Positions 1 to 5,673 of a stretch of DNA of 7,533 bases are shown here, in pieces. The notes under the pieces were generated by a model. That model was not told where the DNA came from and did no database searches. It saw nothing but the letters and a program-made list of their open reading frames with translations. This DNA comes from Frankiaceae bacterium. Lineage in GTDB: Bacteria > Actinomycetota > Actinomycetes > Frankiales > Frankiaceae. The position numbers were made by a program, and so were the translations under genes. Location of the stretch: the NCBI GenBank assembly GCA_030840885.1, contig JAVEDQ010000258.1, positions 1-7,533 of the forward strand. Reading direction: 5' to 3'. The first letter of the stretch is position 1. Every line of letters begins with the position of its first letter.

Positions 1-275
1 CCGTGGCCGAACAACGCGATGTTCACGGTGTGGTCAGGGTGGTGGTGGCTGATGACGATGTCGGTGACATCGCCCGGCTCGACCCCGAGCGCGGCCAGCG
101 GCTCCAGGATCGCCAACCGGCTCGGCACCATGCCGGGGTCGACGACGATCACTCTCTCGGTGGCGCCGTCGCCGTCGCGAACCAGGCTGACGGTGCCCGC
201 CACGCGCTCACCGACATAGCCGGTGAAGAGCACGTCGAGCCGGGCGGTGCGGCCGAGGCCCTCGGCATCGGTCAT
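1..275 (-). CDS. MBL-fold metallo-hydrolase, N-terminal part (cut by left edge)
   Basis: Partial gene. The ATG is at 275 and the frame stays open to base 1, giving about 91 residues. It shows the start of a metallo-beta-lactamase fold: strands around residues 13-33, the VVDPGM turn at 44-49 (the usual Asp-Pro-Gly before the first metal-site helix), and the metal motif HHHPDH at 77-82, which fits HxHxDH with H77, H79, D81 and H82. The residues just after it (TVNIALF) resemble the HSDHVGN-LF stretch of MBLAC1-like hydrolases, so a small hydrolase of that type is my best guess; the substrate cannot be told. The start is supported by AGAGGA seven bases upstream. No signal peptide is visible, so it is probably cytosolic. 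It lies 45 bases after the spermidine-synthase-like gene on the same strand and may be co-transcribed with it. The fold is sure, the subfamily is not. Confidence 0.85.
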   Translation of the reverse strand, partial: MTDAEGLGRTARLDVLFTGYVGERVAGTVSLVRDGDGATERVIVVDPGMVPSRLAILEPLAALGVEPGDVTDIVISHHHPDHTVNIALFGH

Positions 276-282
276 GTGGACG

Positions 283-288
283 TCCTCT
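283..288 (-). promoter_or_regulatory. Ribosome binding site of the MBL-fold gene
   Basis: Minus-strand AGAGGA lies 7 bases before the ATG at 275. It fixes this start and indicates that the gene is translated independently of the one upstream. Confidence 0.6.
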
Positions 289-320
289 GCTGGGAGACGG
301 CTGTGCTGAATACGGCTCTG

Positions 321-1001
321 CTAAGAGACGGTCGCGACGTAGACCGTGTTGGTCGACGTGCTACCCGTGAGGTGGTTGGCGAAGCGGACAACGTTCGCGT
401 CGGCAACCGCGAACACCTCGCGCAGCACGGCGAGGAACGGCTCGTCGGGCGGGTCGTCGGACCACAGCGCGAACACCCCGCCGGGGTGCAGCTGCGCGGC
501 GAGCTGCCGCAGCCCGGCCGCGGAGTAGAAGTCGGCGTGGGCGTCGTCGAGCAGATGGTGCGGCGAGTGGTCGATGTCGAGCAGTACCGCGTGCCACCGC
601 TTCGGCCCGGCTTCCGGCGCGAACCCGGCGCCGCCCGCCAACTCGAAGAAGTCGGCACAGGTGAGCACGGTCCGCGGGTCGTCGACCAGCTCCGCCGCCC
701 CGGGTAGCAGGCCGCGCACCTGCCACGAGATGACGGCCTCGACCGCCTCGACGACATGCAGCGACCGGACGCGGGGGTCCTCGAGCGCGGCGCGGGCGGT
801 GTAGCCGAGCCCGAGCCCGCCGACCACGACGTCCCACCCGTCGGCCTCGTCCGCGGCCACGGCAGCCAGCCCGAGCCGCGCCAGCTCGACCTCGGCGACG
901 GTGAAGACGCTCGACATCAGGAACTCGTCGCCGAGCTTCACCTCGTAGACGTCGGTCTGCAGCACCGGGTCCAGTCGACGTCGCAGCGTCACCTCGCCCA
1001 T
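321..1001 (-). CDS. Spermidine synthase-like SAM-fold protein
   Basis: A 226-residue protein of the polyamine aminopropyltransferase / class I methyltransferase fold. After a short beta-rich N-terminus (VYEVKLGDEFLMSS at 18-31) comes the nucleotide-binding loop GGLGLGYTA at 61-69, an acidic residue ending the next strand (E85 in HVVEA), D117 in TCADFFE at the usual adenine contact, and DIDHSP at 142-147 where true spermidine synthases carry the catalytic Asp. The Asp of the family's GGGDG loop is replaced here (GGLGL), so genuine putrescine aminopropyltransferase activity is doubtful; it may be a methyltransferase or act on another substrate. The ATG at 1001 is the first usable start, but the frame stays open upstream and encodes ARFEELDFQATP directly before it, which looks like the normal N-terminus of such proteins. 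The real start may therefore be upstream at a non-standard codon. The gene follows the MetE-like gene closely, ahead of the MBL gene. Confidence 0.8.
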   Translation of the reverse strand: MGEVTLRRRLDPVLQTDVYEVKLGDEFLMSSVFTVAEVELARLGLAAVAADEADGWDVVVGGLGLGYTARAALEDPRVRSLHVVEAVEAVISWQVRGLLPGAAELVDDPRTVLTCADFFELAGGAGFAPEAGPKRWHAVLLDIDHSPHHLLDDAHADFYSAAGLRQLAAQLHPGGVFALWSDDPPDEPFLAVLREVFAVADANVVRFANHLTGSTSTNTVYVATVS

Positions 1002-1069
1002 CGGCGTCGCCTGGAAGTCGAGCTCCTCGAACCGTGCCCGGCCTGACGAGCGACCAGCGGCTGGAGAGA

Positions 1070-2191
1070 TCAGTCGCCCCAGACGTCGGCGGCGACGTCG
1101 ACGATGAGCCGGAGCTTCGCGACCTGCTGCTCGTAGGTCAGGTCGTTGCCCTCAGAGGTGGAGGAGAAGCCGCACTGCGGTGAGAGGCAGAGCTGCTCCA
1201 GCGGCACGTACTTGCTCGCCTCGTCGATGCGGCGCTTGAGGGTGTCGGCGTCCTCGAGCTCGCCCCGCTTGGTGGTGACGAGCCCGAGCACGACCTGCTT
1301 GCCGGGCGGGACGAAGCGCAGCGGCTCGAAGGTGCCGGAGCGGTCGTCGTCGTACTCGAGGAAGAAACCGTCCACGTCGAGCTGGGTGAACAACGCCTCG
1401 GCGACGAAGTCGTAGCCGCCCTCCGCCGCCCACGAGGAGCGGAAGTTGCCCCGGCACATGTGCGTCGTGATGCGCATGCCCTCCGGCCGGCCGGCGAGCG
1501 CCTGGTTGATCTGCGCGATGTACCGCTCGTGCTGGTGCTCGGCGTCGTTGCCCTGCTCAGCGAGCATCGCCCGCTGCTTCGGGTCGTTGAGGTAAGCGAG
1601 GCTGGTGTCGTCGAACTGCAGGTAGGTGCAGCCGAGCTCGCCGAGGCGACGGACCTCGTCGGCGTAGGCCGCGGACAGGTCGACCCAGAACTGCTCGGGG
1701 TCGGGGTAGATCGCCGGGTCGATCAGCGTGGCGCCGCCGCGGTAGTGGACCATGCTCGGCGACGGCACCGTCAGCTTCGGCACCGCGGTGGTCACCTGCG
1801 ACTGCAGGAAGCGGAACGCGTCGGCGAAGATCGTCTGCGTTACGCGGATCGGTTCGGTGACCGTGAGGGCGGCGGGGGCGAACTCGATCTCACCGCTCGG
1901 GTTGCGGAACTGGACCTGCAGCCGCTGTTCGGCCTCCGCGATGCCGTCGAGCTGGTAGATGAAGTCCATGTGCCAGGAGGCGCGGCGGAACTCGCCGTCG
2001 GTGGCCGAGCGGAGCCCGATCTCCTCCTGCATGGCGACGACGTCGGCGATCGCGTCGTCCTCGACCTTGGCCAGTTCGACCTCGGTGAGCTCTCCGGCCG
2101 TCCGCTCCTCGCGCGCCTTCAGCAGCGCCGGAGGGCGCAGCAGGCTGCAGTCGTGGTCGGCGCGGTAGGGCGGCTCGGTCCGTTTGGTCAT
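1070..2191 (-). CDS. MetE C-terminal-domain-like (cobalamin-independent methionine synthase II family) protein, YxjG/YxjH type
   Basis: A 373-residue single TIM-barrel protein related to the catalytic C-terminal half of cobalamin-independent methionine synthase and lacking its N-terminal half. PPYRADHDCSLLRP at 7-20 and TDGEFRRASWHMDF at 64-77 match the Bacillus YxjG/YxjH branch. The putative zinc ligands are H244 and C246 (THMC), E279 (FFLEYDDD) and C340 (SPQCGFSS). The E279-C340 distance of 61 equals that of E. coli MetE (E665-C726), while the C246-E279 spacing is longer, as expected for this branch. It probably activates a thiol or thioether substrate for methyl transfer; donor and acceptor cannot be told. 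I chose the ATG at 2191 over the TTG at 2194 because AGGAG sits 5 bases before the ATG. It starts 37 bases after the CynX-type transporter gene and is probably in its operon. No riboswitch is visible in that gap. Confidence 0.88.
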   Translation of the reverse strand: MTKRTEPPYRADHDCSLLRPPALLKAREERTAGELTEVELAKVEDDAIADVVAMQEEIGLRSATDGEFRRASWHMDFIYQLDGIAEAEQRLQVQFRNPSGEIEFAPAALTVTEPIRVTQTIFADAFRFLQSQVTTAVPKLTVPSPSMVHYRGGATLIDPAIYPDPEQFWVDLSAAYADEVRRLGELGCTYLQFDDTSLAYLNDPKQRAMLAEQGNDAEHQHERYIAQINQALAGRPEGMRITTHMCRGNFRSSWAAEGGYDFVAEALFTQLDVDGFFLEYDDDRSGTFEPLRFVPPGKQVVLGLVTTKRGELEDADTLKRRIDEASKYVPLEQLCLSPQCGFSSTSEGNDLTYEQQVAKLRLIVDVAADVWGD

Positions 2192-2196
2192 CAAGT

Positions 2197-2201
2197 CTCC
2201 T
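2197..2201 (-). promoter_or_regulatory. Ribosome binding site deciding the MetE-like start
   Basis: Minus-strand AGGAG leaves 5 bases to the ATG at 2191 but only 2 to the TTG at 2194. This favours the ATG. Confidence 0.6.
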
Positions 2202-2228
2202 GCTTCGTCGCCGTACGCGTCACGATAA

Positions 2229-3485
2229 CTACGGAGTCGGGGGTCGGGGTGCGGTCGAGGTCGAGCCTGCCAGGCGCGGGACGGCGAGTCGCGCCCGGCC
2301 CGCCTGCCATCCGCTCACCAGCTGTGGCACGAGCAACACCAGCAGCAGGATCAGTGACACCGACCACGAGTCGGTCAGGTCGTGGAGCGTGCCGAACAGG
2401 AACGGCCCGAGGGCCGCGAGCAGGTAGCCACCGCTCTGCACCATGGCCGACAGCCGGGCGGTGATGGCCGCGTCCTCGGTCCGTAGCACGACGAGGGTGA
2501 GACCCAGCGGGAAGGCGGCGCCCTGCCCGATCCCCAGCATCAGGATCCAGAGCAGCGGCGCAGCCGTGGGAGCGAGCAGGATGCCGAGCAGACCTGCGGC
2601 GGCGCACAGTCCGGCGGCGAGCACCAGCAGACGCTGGTCGCGGGCACGTGTGGCGAGCACCGGCACGACCAGGGCCACGGGGCACTGCAGGAACGCCGAG
2701 AGCGAGACGAGCCACCCGGCGCCCGACGCGCTGTAGCCGGCGTCGCGGAACAGGGTCGGCAGCCACGCCAGCACGGCGTAGAAGCTGAGCGCCTGCATCC
2801 CGAAGTAGACCGTCACGTGCCAGGCGATCGGTTCCCGCAGCAGGCTGCCGGGAGCCGGGGCGACCTGGGCCGGGCGTCCGCCGCCGCGCCGGGCGAGCGG
2901 CAGCCAGACCGCGAGCGCCAGCGCCGCCGGCAGCGCCCAGAGCCCGAGCGCTGAGCGGTACCCGCCGCCGAACGTCTGCTCCGCGGGGACGCTCGCCCCC
3001 ACGGCGACCGCGGCGGCCAGCGTCAGGGTCGTGGTGTAGATGCCCATGGCAAGGCCGGTACGGCCCGCGTAGTCGCGCTTGATCAGCGCCGGCACGAGCA
3101 CGTTGGCCGCCGCGATGCCGCCGGCCGCAACGGCGGTGCCGACGAACAGCAGCGGCAGGCTGGGTGCCAGGCGGAGCAGGAGTCCGGCCAGCAGCACGCC
3201 GAGTAGCAGGCCGAGGGCGGGGCGGAGGCCGAACCGGCGGGCCAGCCGGGGAGCGACCGGCGCAAGGGCACCGAAGCAGACGATCGGGATGGCGGTCAGC
3301 ACCGAAGCACCCACGGCACTCAGGCCGGTGGCGTCGCGCAGGTCGGCCAGCACCGGTCCGACGCTCGCGACCGCCGGGCGAAGGTTGACGGCGATGAGCA
3401 CGACGCCGACGGTGAGCGCGACCGGGAAGGCGGCGGCGGCGGGCCTGCGCGGCGGGGTCGCGGTACTCAGGGTCGGGGCGCTCAC
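2229..3485 (-). CDS. MFS transporter, CynX/NimT family
   Basis: An integral membrane carrier of 418 residues with about 12 hydrophobic segments, the normal size for the family. Hallmarks of the CynX/NimT (cyanate/nitroimidazole-type) branch are NLRPAVASVGPVL at 34-46 in the first helix, WHVTVYFGMQALSFYAVLAW opening the second half, and MVQSGGYLLAALGP with LFGTLHDLTDSW near the end. Family members move small anions or drug-like compounds by secondary transport; the substrate here is unknown, and import is my guess from family precedent. I placed the start at GTG 3485 because AAGGAG lies 5 bases upstream of it. The TTG at 3503 would put that ribosome site inside the coding region. It is the first gene of the leftward block and diverges from the other MFS gene across 59 bases. 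The MetE-like gene follows after 37 bases, suggesting that carrier and enzyme serve the same substrate. Confidence 0.9.
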   Translation of the reverse strand: MSAPTLSTATPPRRPAAAAFPVALTVGVVLIAVNLRPAVASVGPVLADLRDATGLSAVGASVLTAIPIVCFGALAPVAPRLARRFGLRPALGLLLGVLLAGLLLRLAPSLPLLFVGTAVAAGGIAAANVLVPALIKRDYAGRTGLAMGIYTTTLTLAAAVAVGASVPAEQTFGGGYRSALGLWALPAALALAVWLPLARRGGGRPAQVAPAPGSLLREPIAWHVTVYFGMQALSFYAVLAWLPTLFRDAGYSASGAGWLVSLSAFLQCPVALVVPVLATRARDQRLLVLAAGLCAAAGLLGILLAPTAAPLLWILMLGIGQGAAFPLGLTLVVLRTEDAAITARLSAMVQSGGYLLAALGPFLFGTLHDLTDSWSVSLILLLVLLVPQLVSGWQAGRARLAVPRLAGSTSTAPRPPTP

Positions 3486-3544
3486 CAGGTCTCCTTGCCC
3501 CAACGGCGGGAAGGCTCACGCGGCCGCCGACGTTCGGTGCCTAC
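3486..3544. promoter_or_regulatory. Divergent intergenic region between two MFS genes
   Basis: These 59 bases must hold, or overlap, the start signals of both divergent transporters unless the promoters lie inside the coding regions. They contain the leftward AAGGAG ribosome site (3491-3496), an imperfect inverted repeat overlapping it (arms 3493-3499 and 3508-3514), and an 8-base perfect palindrome GCGGCCGC at 3520-3527. I found no clear -10 or -35 pair in either direction. The plus-strand gene has no convincing ribosome site here. The assignment as a control region rests mainly on the geometry. Confidence 0.45.
3491..3496 (-). promoter_or_regulatory. Ribosome binding site of the CynX-type gene
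   Basis: Minus-strand AAGGAG lies 5 bases before GTG 3485. It is the strongest ribosome site in the window and fixes the start. Its AAGG can pair with CCTT at 3511-3514. Confidence 0.7.
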
Positions 3545-4795
3545 GTGACAGCCACGTCCACCGTCTCCAGCCACAGCGCCAGCCCCGCCCCCGCGCGCCC
3601 GGCGACGCGACGGCCGGCGCACTTCTGGCTGGTCGCAAGCGTCCTGCTGCTGTTCATGGCGTCGGCCAGCGCTCCGTCGCCGCTCTACGTCGTCTACCAG
3701 TCCGAGTGGCACTTCCCGGCCACGACGCTGACCGCCGTGTTCGCCGTCTACGCGCTCGCGCTGCTGCTGTCGCTGCTGACGGTGGGCAGCGTCTCCGACT
3801 TCCTCGGACGACGCCCGGTGCTGGCTGCGGCCCTGGTGGTGCAGGCCGCGGGCATGGGGCTGTTCCTCGTCGCCGACGGCGTCGCCGGCCTGGTGGTGGC
3901 CCGTGTGGTGCAGGGTCTCGCGACCGGCGCGGTGCTGGGGACGATCAGCGCGGCGCTCCTCGACTTCGAGCCGCCCGGCCGAGTCGGTCGCGGCGCGCTG
4001 CTGAACAGCGTGGCTCCGCCGGTCGGTCTCGCCATCGGCGCGGTCGGCTCAGGTCTGCTGGTGCAGTTCGCGCCGGCGCCGACCTCGCTCGTCTTCGTCG
4101 TCCTCGGCCTCGCCTTCCTGGCCCTCGCCGCCGGCGTTCTGCTGCTGCCCGAGACGGTGCCGCGCCGACCCGGAGCGCTCGACTCGCTACGACCACGGAT
4201 CGCGCTGCCCGCCGGGGGGAAAGGCATCTTCTGGTCGACGGTGCCGGCCCTGGTCGCGACGTGGTCGCTCGGCGGCCTGTACCTGTCGCTGGGCCCGTCG
4301 CTGGCGGCCGACCTGCTCGACCTGCACAACCACCTGGTCGGCGGGCTGGTGGTCGCGACGCTGAACGTCGCCGCCGCCATCGCCGCGCTGGCCGGTCAGC
4401 GCCGGTCAGCGCCCTCGCTGCTGCTCGGCGGCTGCCTCGTCCTCGCAGCCGGTGCCGCGGTCACGCTCCTCTCGCTGCTCGCCACCTCCGTCCCCGGTTT
4501 CTTCGTCGGCTCCGCCCTGGCGGGCGTCGGCTTCGGTGCCGCGTTCCTCGGCGCCTTCCGCACCGTCTCCGGCCTGGCCCGGCCCGAGGAACGAGCGGAG
4601 CTGTTCGCGGCGGTCTACGTGGTGAGCTATCTGGCCTTCAGCATCCCGGCGGTGATCGCCGGCTTCGCGACGTCGTCGTTCGGGCTGCGCGACACCGCAA
4701 CCGGCTACGGCACCGCGATCATCGTGCTGGCCCTCGTCGTGGTGGCGCACAGCACGCTTCGTCGCCGGGCGGTGCCGGCTACCGCGATTCGGTGA
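3545..4795 (+). CDS. MFS transporter, drug-exporter-like
   Basis: A 416-residue membrane protein with about 12 hydrophobic segments and the only plus-strand gene here. Residues 1-26 are a Ser/Ala/Pro-rich cytosolic leader. APSPLYVVYQ at 43-52 follows helix 1, and the MFS signature loop between helices 2 and 3 is GSVSDFLGRRPV at 81-92 (motif A). LLLPETVPRRPG closes helix 6 and starts the central loop. This pattern is common among actinobacterial proton-coupled exporters of unknown substrate; export is inferred from the family. GTG 3545 is the first possible start after an upstream stretch with no start codon. No ribosome site precedes it, so it may be leaderless, and the next in-frame ATG (3657) would cut into helix 1. 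A 10-base tandem duplication lies at 4391-4410 between hydrophobic segments. The stop overlaps the end of the convergent amidohydrolase gene by 17 bases. Confidence 0.9.
   Translation: MTATSTVSSHSASPAPARPATRRPAHFWLVASVLLLFMASASAPSPLYVVYQSEWHFPATTLTAVFAVYALALLLSLLTVGSVSDFLGRRPVLAAALVVQAAGMGLFLVADGVAGLVVARVVQGLATGAVLGTISAALLDFEPPGRVGRGALLNSVAPPVGLAIGAVGSGLLVQFAPAPTSLVFVVLGLAFLALAAGVLLLPETVPRRPGALDSLRPRIALPAGGKGIFWSTVPALVATWSLGGLYLSLGPSLAADLLDLHNHLVGGLVVATLNVAAAIAALAGQRRSAPSLLLGGCLVLAAGAAVTLLSLLATSVPGFFVGSALAGVGFGAAFLGAFRTVSGLARPEERAELFAAVYVVSYLAFSIPAVIAGFATSSFGLRDTATGYGTAIIVLALVVVAHSTLRRRAVPATAIR
4391..4412 (+). repeat. 10-base tandem repeat (two copies plus partial) inside the MFS gene
   Basis: The unit gccggtcagc occurs twice back to back at 4391-4410, and its first two bases continue at 4411-4412. 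The unit is not a multiple of three, so gain or loss of one copy would shift the reading frame in the second half of the transporter. Confidence 0.9.
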
Positions 4796-5660
4796 GCTCA
4801 GGCGCGCTGATCCCCAGCATCTCCGCCGGCGCGTGCCAGAGCACCTGCCGGAGCCAGTCGTCGCCGAGGTCGAGCCGGACGAGCCCGTCGAGCTGATGCT
4901 CGTAGGGGTGCGGAATGTTCGGGAAGTCGCTGCCGAGTACGACCTTCCCGGCCAGCCCCAGGTCGCGCAGCAGCGGCTTCGACGCCGCCGGGAAGGGTGC
5001 GGTCGCCTCGGCGAAGTCGGTGAAGGCCATGGTCGTATCGAGGCTGACCGACTCGTGCTCGGCGGCGAGCGCGAGGAAGTCGTCGTAGCGCGGCATCCCG
5101 AGGTGCGCGACCACGATGCGGAGCCGGGGATGCCGATTCATCACGGTCCGGATCGGCTCGACGCCGGTGAACGCACCCGGAACCGGCCCGTCGCCGCAGT
5201 GCAGCACGATCGGCACCTGCGCTTCGGCAAGCATGCCCCAGACCGGGTCGAGCAGGGGGTCGCGCGGGTCGTAGCGCCCGACCTGGACGTGGCCCTTGAA
5301 GATGCGGGCGCCGCGCTCGAGCGCCCGTTCGACGGCTGCTCCGGCGCCGGGTTCGGGGAAGAACGTGCCGGTCGGGACGACGTCGGTCTGTGTCTCGGCG
5401 AAGTCGAGCGCCCAGGTCGTCAGCCAGTCGGCCATCCCGGGCTTGTGCGGGTAGACCAGCGCCGGGAAGGCCCGGACACCGAGGTCCCGCAGGATCTGCA
5501 GCCGTTCGGGCTCGGGCAGCCGGTACTCGATGGGCCAGGAGCGGCCGTAGTTGTGCTCGGCGTCGTCGAAATACGCCCAGACCTTCCGCATTACGCTGTG
5601 CGGCAGGAAGTGCACGTGGACGTCTGCGAGGCCGGGCAGGCCCAGCTGTTTCCAGATCAC
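4779..5660 (-). CDS. Metal-dependent amidohydrolase (Amidohydro_2, ACMSD-like superfamily)
   Basis: A 293-residue TIM-barrel hydrolase or decarboxylase of the amidohydrolase superfamily. Metal-site residues appear in the expected order: DVHVHF with H15 and H17 on strand 1, H154 in IVLHCGDGP on strand 5, H186 in VVAHLG on strand 6, and D245 in GSDFPN on strand 8. K122 in FKGHVQVG could also be near the metal. The histidine set and the GSDFP ending fit the Amidohydro_2 group, which includes hydrolases of cyclic esters or amides and decarboxylases of aromatic acids; the reaction cannot be chosen from sequence alone. No signal peptide, so cytosolic. GTG 5660 is supported by GGGAGG 4 bases upstream, and alternative downstream starts would lose the HxH strand. 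It begins 13 bases after the membrane-protein stop, so it is probably the last gene of the ftsX-smpB unit, and it ends convergently within the MFS gene. Confidence 0.9.
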   Translation of the reverse strand: MIWKQLGLPGLADVHVHFLPHSVMRKVWAYFDDAEHNYGRSWPIEYRLPEPERLQILRDLGVRAFPALVYPHKPGMADWLTTWALDFAETQTDVVPTGTFFPEPGAGAAVERALERGARIFKGHVQVGRYDPRDPLLDPVWGMLAEAQVPIVLHCGDGPVPGAFTGVEPIRTVMNRHPRLRIVVAHLGMPRYDDFLALAAEHESVSLDTTMAFTDFAEATAPFPAASKPLLRDLGLAGKVVLGSDFPNIPHPYEHQLDGLVRLDLGDDWLRQVLWHAPAEMLGISAPELTESR

Positions 5661-5664
5661 GACG

Positions 5665-5670
5665 CCTCCC
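5665..5670 (-). promoter_or_regulatory. Ribosome binding site of the amidohydrolase gene
   Basis: Minus-strand GGGAGG lies 4 bases before GTG 5660, inside the 13-base gap after the membrane-protein stop. It supports the GTG start. Confidence 0.6.
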
Positions 5671-5673
5671 AGA

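Noticed and set aside
297..320. Direct repeat acggctgtg / acggctctg (8 of 9 match) before the MBL gene
   Set aside because: Short, imperfect and with only two copies; in GC-rich DNA this is expected by chance, and no promoter is aligned with it.
1460..2464. 334-residue plus-strand open frame
   Set aside because: It is antisense to the well-supported MetE-like gene and part of the CynX-type gene. Stop-free only because of high GC; no motif.
3486..3503. TTG 3503 as start of the CynX-type carrier
   Set aside because: The AAGGAG ribosome site would then lie inside the coding region, and that site is ideally spaced for GTG 3485.
2191..3519. 442-residue minus-strand open frame
   Set aside because: It overlaps the CynX-type carrier in another frame and is Arg/Pro-rich, while the carrier frame shows clear helices and family motifs.
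3520..3527. Perfect palindrome GCGGCCGC in the divergent region
   Set aside because: Eight-base GC-only palindromes are common at this base composition, and there is no extended symmetry typical of a regulator site.
3079..4896. 605-residue plus-strand open frame
   Set aside because: It crosses the antisense of one MFS gene and an alternate frame of the other. Its translation is Arg/Pro/Ala-rich with no fold-like pattern, typical of GC-rich shadow frames.
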